This document shows positions 34,453 through 48,100 of a DNA stretch of 64,000 nucleotides, piece by piece. This DNA is from Telopea speciosissima (Eukaryota; Streptophyta; Magnoliopsida; Proteales; Proteaceae). The notes under the pieces were generated by a model. It was not told the DNA's origin and did not search any database. It worked only from the letters and a program-made list of their open reading frames with translations. The translations under genes were made by a program, and so were the position numbers. The stretch covers positions 64,814,755 to 64,878,754 of the forward strand of contig NC_057922.1 of the NCBI RefSeq assembly GCF_018873765.1. Reading direction: 5' to 3'. Numbering within the stretch: the first letter of the stretch is position 1; each line of letters begins with the position of its first letter.

Positions 34453-34945
34453 GGGCTCGTTTGTTTAGCGGAATAGTTTGAAAGGGGTGGGAAAGTTATG
34501 GTAAAATGTTGGCATGGCATTGCAACAATCTCCCTAGGTTGTTTGTTTGCAAAGGAGTGAGAATGTTGAGATAATGGAGGGAACATAACCATTACCATTG
34601 TCTGCTGACATGGCATTGCAAATCCCATCATTTTCCCACCCCTGGGCTTGTGGGATTTTGCAACTTTCCCACGAAATGCTTCAGGTCGAGTTCAGATCTG
34701 CTACCCACATGGGGATGGGTGGGGACAGATCTGAACCCTCCATGGGGGTGTGGGACCCGCCTCTAGGGTGTGGGACCCATGCCCCATGTAGGGGTCAGAT
34801 TTGTCCCCACCCGTCCCCATGTGGGTAGCTGATCTGGATTCCTTCAGGTCCATCAACTCTTTACTTTTCCAAACATATGGGACCCACCAGTCAATAATCC
34901 CACAACTCTCCCACCCCATAAACCCCTCTAAACAAACGGGGCCCC
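34453..34945. mobile_element. MITE with GTTTGTTTAG termini and a long internal palindrome
   Basis: The left end GGGCTCGTTTGTTTAG mirrors the right end, which reversed reads GGGGCCCCGTTTGTTTAG. Inside, 34693-34733 and 34797-34836 form an imperfect inverted repeat of about 40 bp (arms contain CTACCCACATGGGGA and its reverse complement) around a GGTGTGGGACCC-rich centre. No transposase is present and no target-site duplication was clear. The superfamily is undecided. Confidence 0.65.
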
Positions 34946-36169
34946 AGGAAAACTGTTGGGCTTGCCCATATCCTAGTTTGGAATACCATGTCAATTGCAT
35001 GTATGACAAAATGGTTATATTCTACTCCTTGGTTTCGGATATTTCGTTCCCAAACCTTGTGTATCTCATGCATTCTATTTGAATGAAATTTTATTTACTG
35101 AAAAAAAAGGGAAATTACTTAGATCCACTAGAGAAGAACGGAAATTACAAGATAAGTAGGTTTTTCTATTTTAAAAAAGATTGACTTAATTCCCAAAGTT
35201 GGTTAGTACTCATGCCATGTCATAATTAAATAAAAGAAAACTTCCAAAATTGCCCCAACTTCATTTAACTATTTTAAAAACTGTGAAATCCGATGAAACT
35301 ATGTAAGTGCACCTTTATTGTAGGAGTAGAAATCAAAGCGGTTATTATCCCCTTAAAAAAATAAAAACAAAGCTATAGCCTCGAATCCAAAGGGAAATAC
35401 ATCTTAATTGTAGGAATAGAAAACAAAAAAAGAGGATAAAATTGCGTGCCCCTTCCCTCATATTTTCCTCATCGAGGTTTAAAAGTTTAAAATAGATTTT
35501 TGGGGTAATTTTGAAAATTTACTTTTAATTTATTTTTGCGTGGCATGAGTACTTTTCTTTTTTGGCCCATAGGCCAACTACAAGCTCAGGGGTCGATCTG
35601 TTGACCTCCTGGGGGGCATGCACCAACTTGAAATGCCTCCTGTCAACCGAAATAGCGGTTGTTTGCCATTAATCAACTTTAGGGATTGAGTTATTCTTTT
35701 CAAAATGTGAAGTAGTGGATGTAAAACAAATGTGAAACCAATTATCTTGTAATTTCAGTTCTTAACTAATAGATCTAAAAAATGGACCAGATCCTCTACA
35801 GTACCGGCGGGGCGGCAGTGCACATTCGACGGCACCACAGAGGCTAGGTGGCACACATGGCCTCTGCTGTACCGTCGGATATGCATTGCTGCCCCACTGG
35901 TATTGAAGAGTATTTTAGTCCCTAAAAAATTATCCCCCAAAAAACTAAAAAGATTGCACAGGTTGAAGCCAAGCTGCCAAATCCTCTAATTACAGCCTTA
36001 CTGGTTTGTGAACACCGAACATCCACTTTCTAGTCTCAGCTCTCTAACAAGTCCCGTCACACCGAATTTCGGTGCCTGAAATCCTGAACCAGTGGGACTT
36101 GAGAGTTAAAGCAAGTTTGGCCGTCTCTCAAGTCTCAACTGACATCTACGAATCTTTCTGCAATTGACG
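34946..36169. other. Spacer and presumed promoter region of the FAD synthetase gene
   Basis: The region is AT-rich up to about 35580 with A-runs, then more mixed. I recognise no gene or complete element. The 230 bases just before the start codon at 36170 should hold the 5' leader, but no firm TATA element was identified. Confidence 0.4.
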
Positions 36170-39100
36170 ATGGGGACTGGCTGTCGAATTTCTCAGCACT
36201 TGAGAAATTATGACCTGGGTTTTTGTTCCAGAGTTCCGCTTTGTCATCTATTGGTTTGCGGGAAGTTCGTATCGTTCTCCGTGAAACCCTGTGATAGCAT
36301 TGTTCAGAAGAATCGTTTTCTGGGGATTGGGATTTCCGGCAATGTTTATGGGCTTCAAGCTGATACTCTGCAAGCCAAATCATCCAGTGAAGCTCCCATT
36401 CTCTCTGATTGTTTCAGGTTTGATTGTTTGTTCTTTTCTTTCTTAATCGTTCCCTCTCCCCCTCCCCAATGAGTTAACCGTTCTATAAACTTGTTCACTT
36501 GGTTGGTCTATTTCACGCTTGAGATACCCTCTTCTGTCTGTTGGTTTGTGTGACTGACATTTATCCAAACATTTGCTCTATATCTCATTGTTTTAGTCAA
36601 CGTGAAGATGATCGGGAGCTTCCTTCTGATGGTTCATCATCTGTCACAGGTTTTGCTTTTCACGCTTTTTCTTTTGTTATTCCCCTCTCCGCTTTGTTGT
36701 TGTTGTTTTTTTTTTTTTGGATAAGTAAATTATATTTAAAAAAAAAAACGAAAAAGGAAAAAATTAGATATACAAAAAAATAGGCAGCCACCTAGAACCC
36801 TTTTAAAAGAGGCTTAAAAAAGGGATGGGAGGCCCCTAACAAAAACGGGATAGGCCCGCATCAACAAAAGTGTCAAAAACAAGGAAGTTACAACAGATAG
36901 TAGATACAAAAATCAGCATCCCCTTAACCAATTTACAAAGTTCCTATGAGAAGTCAACTGGTTGGAGAATAGTCTCCACATCACCTGTAGGTAAGGAGGC
37001 AATTTAATCTGCTGTTGATTCACCTCCCTCCACACATGCTTATATTCCACCGAAGAAAGAGAGGCACTTAAATGGTGGATTTTGCTTTTCAACCACTATA
37101 ATGCCCAAGGATCTTTAATCTTTCCATTTAGCATGTCCATAACTAATTTGGAATCTGACCAAATGGACACTTCACAAAAACCTTTTTCAATACATAAAGT
37201 CATACTCCGGAAGATAGCGTACAACTCCATAGAAAGGATTGATCTAGCTACACCTACACCTGCAAAAGCAATAATGGAGGAACTCATAGCATCACGAATC
37301 AGCCCACCATAAGTTGCCTTTTATTGGGATAGAGAACCATCACAATGGAAAGCAAACATAGACTGAGGAGGTCGAACCATGAACATGCTTTTGGAACAGT
37401 AGAAATCCAATGCACATTAATTCCCCCGCTATCAACAAGAAACTGATTTCTAAGGGTGTAAGTCCCAATAAGGGAAATGGAGGTACACCTAGAAAGTACT
37501 TTAATTGCAACAACAACTTGGGGTCTTGTTCTTGTCTTATTATGGAATAATATAAAATTCCTCTCTTGCCACACATGTTGAATAGTTGAACAAAAAGCCA
37601 GCTTACCAACTATTTGAATGGGGTCATCTCCACTGAACTCATATCTAATCCAAACAGCTTCATCTTCCACACTCTGAACCTGTCTTCTATTTTGGATACA
37701 AGAAGAGGGAATATCTCCCTATATTTTTGAAGTGAAAGAAGAATCAAAGAAAAGATGATTCCGACTCTCCAAACCAGCCCAACAAAATACACAATTGGGA
37801 TTTACCCCCCACCTATCATCTAATAAGCTGGTCCTTGGTTGGCATAGCATCCACAATGCATCTCCAAGTGGTAAAAGGTTGTCTTGGAATATTTACAGAA
37901 AACCAAACCGCATCAGACCACTCCACGTTCCTTACTTTATTCTGAATAAGATCCCAGGCTGATTTAGTTGTAAACAGCTCAGTAGAATTGCCTTTCCATG
38001 CTATCATATCGGATTCAGGACGATGAAGTTTCTTTCAATTGGGTAACTCCCTCCACATATCATGCAAAGCAATAGATCTAGAGGGTCTAGGATGCCATTG
38101 ACCATCTTGCAGAATTTCTTTAACTAAGGATAGGTGATTAGAGCCTACATCATATCGAGTTCTGTCCTCAAAACGATTGAAAAGTACTCCCATTGGATGT
38201 CACCTATCTAGCTATAATCTTGTAGAGAGACCATTCCTAATAATGTGCTGAACCAATGGTTCCATTTTATCTCTATACTTCAAAATTTTCCTCCATACCT
38301 AAGAACAATTTTGGGAAACTTTAACAGTCCTAGTAGAGTTATGCTTCAAATATTTCTTATTGACCCATTTAACCCACAGCCTATTCTTCTACGAAACAAT
38401 CCACTAAATTTGTTTCTAATCCTTGCTATATTCATGTCTTTGATACGTTTAATTCCTAAACCTCCTTCATACTTAGGCTTGCAAATAGTGTCCCAAGATA
38501 TGTAATGGATTTTCCTCTCACGAGAAGGACTCGACCAAAGGAAGTTAGAAAATAAGGACTCAAGTTTAGTAATTACATTACCCGGAAATCCAAAATGTCC
38601 TGACCAGTAAAAATAGCATCCTTGAGCACTGAGGAGATCAACTGCAAGCGACCGACATAGGACAAGAATCTGGCTTTCCATCCCTCCAATTTTTTCTGCA
38701 CCAGGTCTAAGATTGGATCACAATCCACCAAAGATAACCTCCCCGAAATAAGAGGCACACCAAGATACCTAATAGGTAATTTGGTTTCATAGAAACCCGT
38801 TAATTCCAAAAGTTGCAGTTTGCTAGTTTGAGTAAGCCCCCCTAAAATAATAGAGGACTTAGCTTTATTGAGATGCAGCCCAGAGTAGGTAGCAAACTCT
38901 TCTAAAGCCCCCAAACTAACGGTAACAGATTCACGGATGGTCTTTACAAAGATCATTAGGTCATCCGCGAAGATAAGATGAGAGATATGTAATGCCCTAC
39001 ACCGTCGTAACAACTGAAGACTACCCTCCACTTCTAGCTTCCTCATCAATCCTGAGAAGCCTTCTATAGCAATAGTAAAGAGATAAAGGGAGATAGGTGC

Positions 39101-42100
39101 CCGTGCTAAATACCTCTTCTACCAAAGAAAAAACCCGTTGGGCTTCCATTAATAAGAATAGAGAAGCTTGGGGAATTAACACAAGCTTTCACCCAGCCAA
39201 GAAAATTTTTAGGAAACCCCATCCTTTCCATTATTCCAAACAAAAATTTTCGGCTGAAGGGGTCATACGCTTTGTGAAGATCTATCTTTAGAATTGCAGT
39301 AGGATTAGCACCCTTTTGGTCAATACCGCGAACAACATAATGACACACCAGTATGCTATCAACAATAGAACGCCCCTTTATGAAAGCTAATTGAGTGTCA
39401 CTCACCACATCTCCAATAAGTTGTTGTAATCTGTTTGTGAGAATCTTTGTAATAATTTTAAAGATCAGATTACACAAAGCAATAAGACGATACCCAGCAA
39501 AAGAAGATACATCTCCAGTCTTAGGAATAAGACTAATGAAGGTAGCATTATGGAATGAGACACGATCAAATTATTAAAGAACCACTTAATTGCATCAGTT
39601 AAGTCTCCACCTACCACCTCCTAGGAATGCTTAAAGAAACAAGCTCCGAAACCATCAGGACCTGGAGCTTTATGATCTTTTAAAGAAAACGCAACCCCTT
39701 TAATTTCCTCAGCTGTCACATCCACTTCCAAAGCAGTCTGTTGGTCCAAAGATAGAACCTTGTCAATAGGAACATTAGGAAGACAAAACCATCATCAACA
39801 TAATTCTCCCCAAACAAGTTTTTGTAAAAAGAAATTGCTTCCTCCTTAATGAGATTTGGCTCTTCAACAATCACCCCATCACTCCTCTTAATCTCAAGAA
39901 TATGGTTTCGATTTTGACGACAGTTCATAGCTTTGTGAAAGAAGCTATTGTTACCATCACCTAACTCCAACCATTTTACTCGAGATTTTTCCTTCAAAAA
40001 TTTCTCCTCCACTTGTAAGGCATTGCACAATTTATTTTTCACATTCCTCTCCAAGAGAACAAGAGAAGTATCATCTGGGGAAGAAGATAAACTCAATTGA
40101 ACATGCTGCAACTCCAACTCCGCTTCTTTGACAGCAAGAAAAACATCATCAAACTTACTTTTATTCCAGAGCTTCAATTTTTGCTTCACATTCTTCAATT
40201 TGGAAGCAAACTAAAGTAAAGGGTTATGATTCAATCTAACAAGTAAATTCCATCCTCTTCGAACCACCTCATCATACTCCAAGTGAGCAGTCCAAGCATA
40301 AAAAAACCGAAATGGTTTTGGACCAAAGTTTGTATTTTCCAAGACTGAGATATTAATAGGACTATGATCAGAAATGCTTAGGCATAAAAAATTAGCTTAT
40401 GAGAATTTCATAATGTTCATCCAAAGGTGGTTCACTAGAACCCTATCCAACTTACAGGAAATTCTATCCGAACCAGCATGATCATTATTCCAAGTATAAA
40501 ATTCGCCTTTCCACTTTAGATCCACCAATTCGGCGTAAAAAATACAATTATTAAAATCATCTATTGCAGAGTGACGAATGGGATCCCTCCCAGTTTCTCC
40601 TGTTTGTGTGCCTCACTACATTAAAATCTCCTACTAGAACCCAAGGGTCATTCATGCCATGAGAAATGTCCACCATATCCCTCTAGAGCTCCCTCTCCCT
40701 TCTATACTATTTAAAGCATACACTGCTGTACAATAAAACATCATAGAACTCCCTAAAACACTTGCTTTAGAATGGATCAATTGGCTAGTTTTTTTTATAT
40801 TTCTTCCACCTTCAAAAAATTATTATTCCAACCCATCCAAACACAATTAGCAATCCCACTTTCACAGTTGTGAGTATAATTCCAACCATTTTTCAGATCA
40901 TTGAAAATAGTACTAACATTCTCTTCCTTCACTTTAGACTCAATAAGCACTCCCATTTTTATTTTGTGATCAGAAAGCATTCTCTTAGTAACACGTTGCT
41001 TTTCAGGGGCATTTAATCCCCTAGTATTCCAGCCAAAAATATTCATTCAAACAATATATTTTGAAAATCCTCCCCCGGCTTTCTTTGACCCAGCCAATTC
41101 AACTCCATATAACATAGCCCGATAATTTTGAGATGTCTATCTAAATTGAGATAGCAGCTTTCCTTCAAGCAGTCTCCTGCTAATCGTTGGATTGGTTTTC
41201 CTCATAACTTCACTCTCAAGTACCTGAATTTGAGGAAGGTAGGTGCTCTCACCGTCAGAACATCGATTTGGGGATTGAGAGCGTGAGTGTCATCCCTGTA
41301 GGAAGGATTAGGTCAGTAGGGTTGGAGTCGGATTAGGATGTCAATCTTGACTGGAACCGATTAACCAAATCAGAAGTAATCAACAAAAATCGGTACTGAT
41401 TATTAATTGGTCAGTTCTGGTTCTAGCCATTAGAGTGATTTGTATTTTAGAGCTGGAACTGGACTGAACCAATTAACCGGTTAGAACCGATTATGGGGGT
41501 TTATATATGGGTGGCTAGGTTTTTCACTCACTATTCAGTCTAATGGGTCAAGCATACTCATGTTAAAATGGACCCTTGAGTCCACATGCTTTATATTTCA
41601 TAGATTTTTGTCTACTTTTATCATAAATTTGTATGGGCCTAAAAAATACTCTCATTGGGGTTAAGTGACTGGTGTTTTGGTCTTCAGACTGATTAAGAAC
41701 CGGGGCCGATTGAGAACTGGATCAACAGAACAGATTACTAAGTGGTCCTGGTTCCAAGGTATAGGACCGACTGGTGTAATCAGCCCAGTTTCTGTCCTGG
41801 TCTTAAAATGGTGTAACCAACTAGGACCTGGACTGATTGACATCCCTAGGTCGGACTGCTACTTTCTACTAATTTTTTCATGAGAAGGCATGCTGGAATT
41901 ACGTTTACATCTTTTTGGTTCTCTGCACTTATTGTTTCTATTCCATATCCCTAGTTCGTGCTTCACTGGCAGTTCTATTAGTTAGGCATTGTCATTCCTT
42001 GTTTGACCCAATCTCCTGCTGGTTTTCATCTTTATCACACAATTAGGAGGTATAGTAGCTCTGGGAAAGTTTGATGCTCTTCATGTTGGTCACCGAGAAC

Positions 42101-45100
42101 TTGCAGTGCAAGCATCGAAGGCTGGCATTCCTTTTCTTATGTCATTTGTTGGAATGGCAGAAGTATTTGGTTGGGAACCCCGGTACAGATTTTCTCTTTC
42201 TTCTTTTGATATTGTGTAAAGATGCTAGTTTTCTCTTAATTTTGTATGAAATGCATATTCTTTTGTGATCTATGTTCTTTTTCCCAACCTTTTTTCCATC
42301 TTTTCATTGTACTTCTATTCACTGCTTTTGCTCCTACACTTTGGTTTATTATAGTAGTCGAGGGGATCAGTTCCGGGTCTCATATCTAAATAGAATTTAA
42401 TGGTGTGTTATGATAATTGATTACTAATTATCTTATATTCTTGGCTTTTGTGGTAATTTCAACTTTGTGGAGTCAAGGTGCAAGGAGCTTACTTGGAATT
42501 TGACACCATATTTGACAACTCCATGGAGTTGTCAAATTACTGTGGCTTAAACCTGACATGCTATGTCTATCCTTGAGGAACAGAATGTGTAGCAAGATTG
42601 ACATTGTGACAATACCAATGCATTAATCAACCAGCAACCCTAGAGAAGAATTTAGAGAATGCAGTTCATGGTTTGAGAAGTGAACAGCTTACTCAAACCG
42701 TGGGCCTTGTAATGTATTTATAATCACCAAAAGGAACATACAACCGACTTAAGTATATTGTGCCAACTAATCCCTAAAAGGCTAAAACACCCTCACTAAT
42801 AAACCATTAACTAATAGAACATTACACAGAAACTGAGACTAATCTCAATACTCACCCTCAAGCTGGAGCATAGACATTACCCATGTCCAGCTTGGAACAC
42901 AATTGTAGAAAAACATTCCGAAATAAGGTTTTGATAAATAAATCCCTAAGTTGACTATGTGAGTTGACAAAGGGTGTAGAGATCAACTTCTTAATCACCG
43001 CGTCTCGAATAAAATGACAATCTACTTCTATATGCTTCATCCTCTCATGAAAAACTGGATTACTATCAATGTAAATGGCCGCTTGGTTATCATAGAACAT
43101 CTCCATCAGTTTGGTGGTTGAATAACCAAGCTCTTGAACAAAAGACCTAAGCCACATCAACTCAGCTGCTATGTGAGCCATAGCTTGATACTCTGCTTCA
43201 ATATTCGAACAGGCCACAGTAGTTTTTTTCTTACTCCTCCATGTAACATGATTTCCTCTTAAGAAGGTACAATAGCATGTAGTAGACCGTCGATCACCAT
43301 CCGACCCAGCCCAATCAGCATCAGAAAAACCAACAATACTAGTGTGACAATTATGACGATAAATAAAACTTTTTCCTGGATCACCCTTAAGGTATCTCAA
43401 TATACAACAATAGAAGCAGGTAGGTGAGAAATAGAAACACAATTAGCAATTGGTTAGGCAACCAAGGAGTTCTGAGTACAAGAACGAGTACCTTTCCGAA
43501 GGGCAATAGGGAAATCAGTGTTAGAAGAAGGATCTCCAGGCAAAGATTCGGATGGTGAGAGTAGAGGAATAGCAAGAGCAGATGGTAGTTGCTTTGGGCG
43601 GCACTTGTATACATGTAAAGGTACCCCTGGAGGTTTGTCGGTAGTTGCTTGAGGTTTGGAGTCCGTGATGCAATCTGAAAATCCAGATTAAGGATCTTAG
43701 ATGCAAGTAGGCCCAATAATCAAATCTGTAATCAAATCTGAGATAAAGGAAGCAACTCCATTGTCAAAGGAAGAAATAAGGTTGATGGAAGGGAGGGAAG
43801 AAAGATGAGATCGGTCTTCTTGGGAGAAATAACAAAAGAAGAAGAGAAGAAATCAGATTTGGGACACCAATCCCGTATGCAATGCTCAACAGCACCAAAC
43901 TCTTTAAAAAACTCATATTCTTTACTCAAATCATCTCTAATTGATGGGGGATGTATTACATATATATTGACCTTCTAAAATTCCTAATTCGACTCATAAA
44001 ATGACTCCTAATCACTCTAATACAAAGTAAATAAACTCAAAACAGAATTCTATCTAGCTATTAAGTATCCTAATCAAACTCAAACACTCAATTTAACTAT
44101 TAATCCCGTGTACTAACACTATCCCCACTTTATAGGCTTATAAATTAGGCCCATTACATCAATAAACCCAAAAATAAGAAGCCTAAGGTCTATACAACCC
44201 AACCATTAGCCAAAATAAAGTCTTTTGAGGCCCAATTGACCCAATTGGACAATCTTAACTGCATCAGTCAGGAACCTCAAAAGGAATGAGCTGAGGAAGA
44301 GGTGGGGGAATAAGAGAGATAGGACCTTAATCAGAAACCGATCCACCAAAATAGGGTGTGTTCTCAAAAAAAATAACATCAACACTAACAAACTGTTGAC
44401 GAGTAATAGGGTCAAAAAACAAGTAGCCCTTTTGAGTACGGGAGTACCCTAGAAAGATATCTTTGTAGCCCGAGGAGACAGTTTATCAAGGTCAGGACAA
44501 AGATTATGTTCAAAACATTGACATCCAAAAATGTGAGGAGGTAAACTAATTAGGGATTGTTAGGAGAAACAACGAAAAAGGGGGTGTGATTACGAAGGAC
44601 AAAAGACGTCATCCAGTTAATTAAAAAGGTGGCCAACACAGCATCACCCCAATAAATTTTGGAACATTCATATGGAACATTAAAGACCTAGCAGCAGCAA
44701 CAACAACAACAACCCAGTCTTATCCCAACTAAATGGGGTCGGCTGCATGGATCCTTGCGAAGACAAAATGTTAATAATAAAAGTAAAAGAAAATGAATAC
44801 AACAACACAATTATAAATCAGTCAATGCCTAACAAATGGTGATTTTTTCGCTCTGCCACTCCATTTTGTTGAGATGTATAAGAACAATTGGTTTGGTTAA
44901 TGATGCCATTGTCAAAACAAAAAGATGAAATCTCATGTTGGGTAATCTAGAGACCGATCTGAACTTTTAATGATCTTTTAAAAGGTTCAACCATGTCATA
45001 TTGTCATGTGAGAGTGATTGTCAATAAAGGACAGAATAATAAAAATCAGACCGACTCTTGACCCTACATGGGCCTCAAATACCTGAATGAACTAAATCAA

Positions 45101-48100
45101 ACAAAGACTGACTCCTAGACTTATTATGTAATGGAAAGACTGTACGGGGTGATGCTTGCCAAACTCATAAGCTTCACACTCAAGACGGGAAATAGATTTG
45201 CAACTAGGGATCATATGTTGTCGCTTAGATAGAGAAAGGTGCCCCAGATGTGCCGATGTAAAGGGGAAACGCTAGTAGAGGTAGCAGACGCTATCATAGA
45301 TGAGGAAGCAACGACAAAGTAGTATAGGCCATCCCTCTCATGTCCTCCACCAATCGTCATCTTTGTCTTTGAGGTCCTGAAACACACTGAGAAGGATAAA
45401 ATGTAATGGAGCAGTTAAGATGTTTCATCAATTGACTAACATATAAGAGACTAAGAAGCAATTTTGGAACATAAAGAATAGTAGATAATGAAAGCATAGA
45501 AGACAAGGGAACAACACCATGACCAGTAACATTAGTAAGAGATCCATCAACAAGAATAGCTTGTGGTGGAGAATCAGATTGCTGAAATGAAGAGAAAACA
45601 TATGTGACGACGTGCCTGAGTAAATGACCCTGGGAGTGGAGGATGAGGATGATGCAAAACATGTAGGTGTACTTGAATGTGCTAATGTAGCCGTGGATGT
45701 AGAAGAGGACATCTCTAGTTGCTTAACTTTGTTTAGAAGTTGATTGATCATATCAGTATGGGATGAGACACCACCTCTAGTTGAAGGACTATGACTAGTG
45801 TCAGGGAGCACCACTTCAGTATTCCTGTCTGAAACAGTAGAATTGGCAAATTGTTGTTGTGTCCACTAGGGCTTGCCACGCTTCATCCAACATTTATCAA
45901 TAGTGTGATTAGGGCGACTACAATGAGTACACCAACGAACAACTGGATCAGAAGGTTGATTGCCACAACCACCCATTCCATGGCCACGACCTCCCCCCGA
46001 TCTAAGACCTTTACCAGGAGCACTATTACCACGACCACGACCTCCCCTCGATCTACGACCTCTACCAGGAGCAGTATTACCACGACCACCACTATTACCA
46101 ACAAAGGCAGACGTATCCTTCGAAGAGGTAGTGGAATCAGGTTTGACCAGAGAGAGTGACACAATCTACTGAATTCTACAATAGTCCTCATTCATAGAGG
46201 GGATTTTTTTGCCAGCTAATATTTCACTCTTGACAGGCTGAAGATCAGAGTCCAACCCATACATGAACTTAACAACAAGAAACTCAACATGTTGAGATTT
46301 GACTTTGAGAACCTTAATGTCAATGGAGAGAGGCTGATAGACATTGAGTTCCTCCCATATTCCTTTAAGAGTACTGTAGTAGTTACAAAACATACTTTCC
46401 ATTCTGCTTGAAGGAGAAGATTTTTTCATACAAGTCATATATCCTTGACATATTTTTGCCTTGTGAAAAACTCTCTTTGAGTTCATCCCAAACACCCTTT
46501 GTGGTCTTATGAAACATGATATTGGCAGCCACAAAGGGCTCCATACTATTCCACTGCTAACAGAGTAAAGTAGCATTCTCAAACTGCCAATCCTTGTAAC
46601 CAGCAGCAGTGGGAGCAGGTGGAGTCATAGTCAAATAATCCATCTTTTGTTTGACAGTAATATAGACTTCCACAGCCTGTGCCCATAGAAGATAGTTGGA
46701 AGCACAGTTTAACTTAATAGAAGTTATCTGGACATTAGCATTATCCACAAGAGGCTTGGATTCTGCCATATTGATGACAGAAAGCACCAACAATCACAAC
46801 TGCTCTTTGTGAGCAACAAAAATCCACAGGAAAAGAGCCAGAGACGATAAAAAATCACAGAGCAGTTATAGATACAGCAATCAGCAACAAATCTATCACC
46901 ACTTAACCTTCCAAAGAGAGGCAACACTGGCCTGAAATACCATTTCAAGTATAGAACCTGATGTACAGATCAATTCTGCTTAACAGATGCAGAACAGAGT
47001 CCTGCAGGTTGCTTGGGAGAAATTTGATTACAGCAACTCAGAGGCTGAGACTGACCTACAAGTCAGATCAAAGGACCAATGTATGAGGGCCTTAATGCCT
47101 AAAATCTCAGCCATATATATCGGACAGATCTGGAGTAATTTCAATTACAAGATTTCCCAGAAAAATCCATAAAACGGCAGTGCAGCAATATAAGAATTGA
47201 AATTACTTCACATTGATGGCTCGGATCAGCTTCATTTGAGGATCGAAGGACCCACTCAGAGGGGGTTTTAATGTCCTAAAAGATTGATAAGATCCAATGG
47301 ATGGATCAAAAGTAATTGCAGATTCAATTTCTGCAAAAAAATTGCGAAAAAAAGAGTACCGCAACTTCAGTTTGAATAATCTTCATGATAGCAGGATGTC
47401 GATGGAGTATCAGATCTTCATGAATGCAGGAAACCCTAGTTCTTCATTGTTTAATCAACTAGGGTTTCACGAAATAAAATACAGCATGGGTGCTGTGGAC
47501 CACAATTGAGAACCCAAAGAGGACTCTCAAGATGGAAAGAATAGAGCTACTGGATCTTAATGCTCTGATACCATGTGACAATACCAATGCACTAATCAAC
47601 CAGCAACCCTAGATAAGAAGAAGAGAAACAGAGAGAGAAGTAGGGAGAAGAATTTAGGGAATGCAGCCCATGGTTTGAGAAGTGAACAGCTTATTCAAAC
47701 CGTGTGCCTTGTAATGTATGTATAATCACCAAAAGGAACATACAACCGACTTAAGTATACTGTGCGAACTAATTCCCACCCTCTCTAATAAGCCACTAAC
47801 TAATAGAACATAACACAGAAACCGAGACTAATCTTAACAGACATGAACTACCTGATTCATTTCTATAAAACTTAAAATGAAATCTGAAATTGGGCCGTGC
47901 ATAACTGTTATAATTTGGGAACCACCTTTCATGTTTCTATAGGTCCAAGTACCTCACAGTTCTCTCTTTTTTTTGTGTGTGTGTGTATGTGTGTGTGCCA
48001 GGGGGGGGGGGGCTCTTGATAATAGTTTTGAAACTGGACCTGCCATTGACTTGAAGGAGTTTGGTTGGCTTTTTTCGGTGCATTTGATACAACATAACTA

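Larger units (their letters stand above)
42605..47839 (-). mobile_element. Full-length Copia retrotransposon, copy 1 (older, minus strand)
   Basis: It is bounded by LTRs at 42605-42850 and 47574-47839 and a perfect 5-bp target-site duplication, GACAT (42600-42604 and 47840-47844). On the minus strand the 5' LTR at 47839-47574 is followed directly by the TGGTATCAGAGC primer-binding site; a purine-rich tract precedes the other LTR at 42851. Total length is 5235 bp. The two LTRs differ by more than a dozen substitutions and two larger indels, so the insertion is older than copy 2. Gag-pol is decayed. It lies antisense in FAD synthetase intron 3. Confidence 0.92.

Noticed and set aside
44696-44765. 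(CAA)n microsatellite on its own
   Set aside because: The adjoining conserved sequence shows it is the tail of an RTE LINE, so it is annotated as such.
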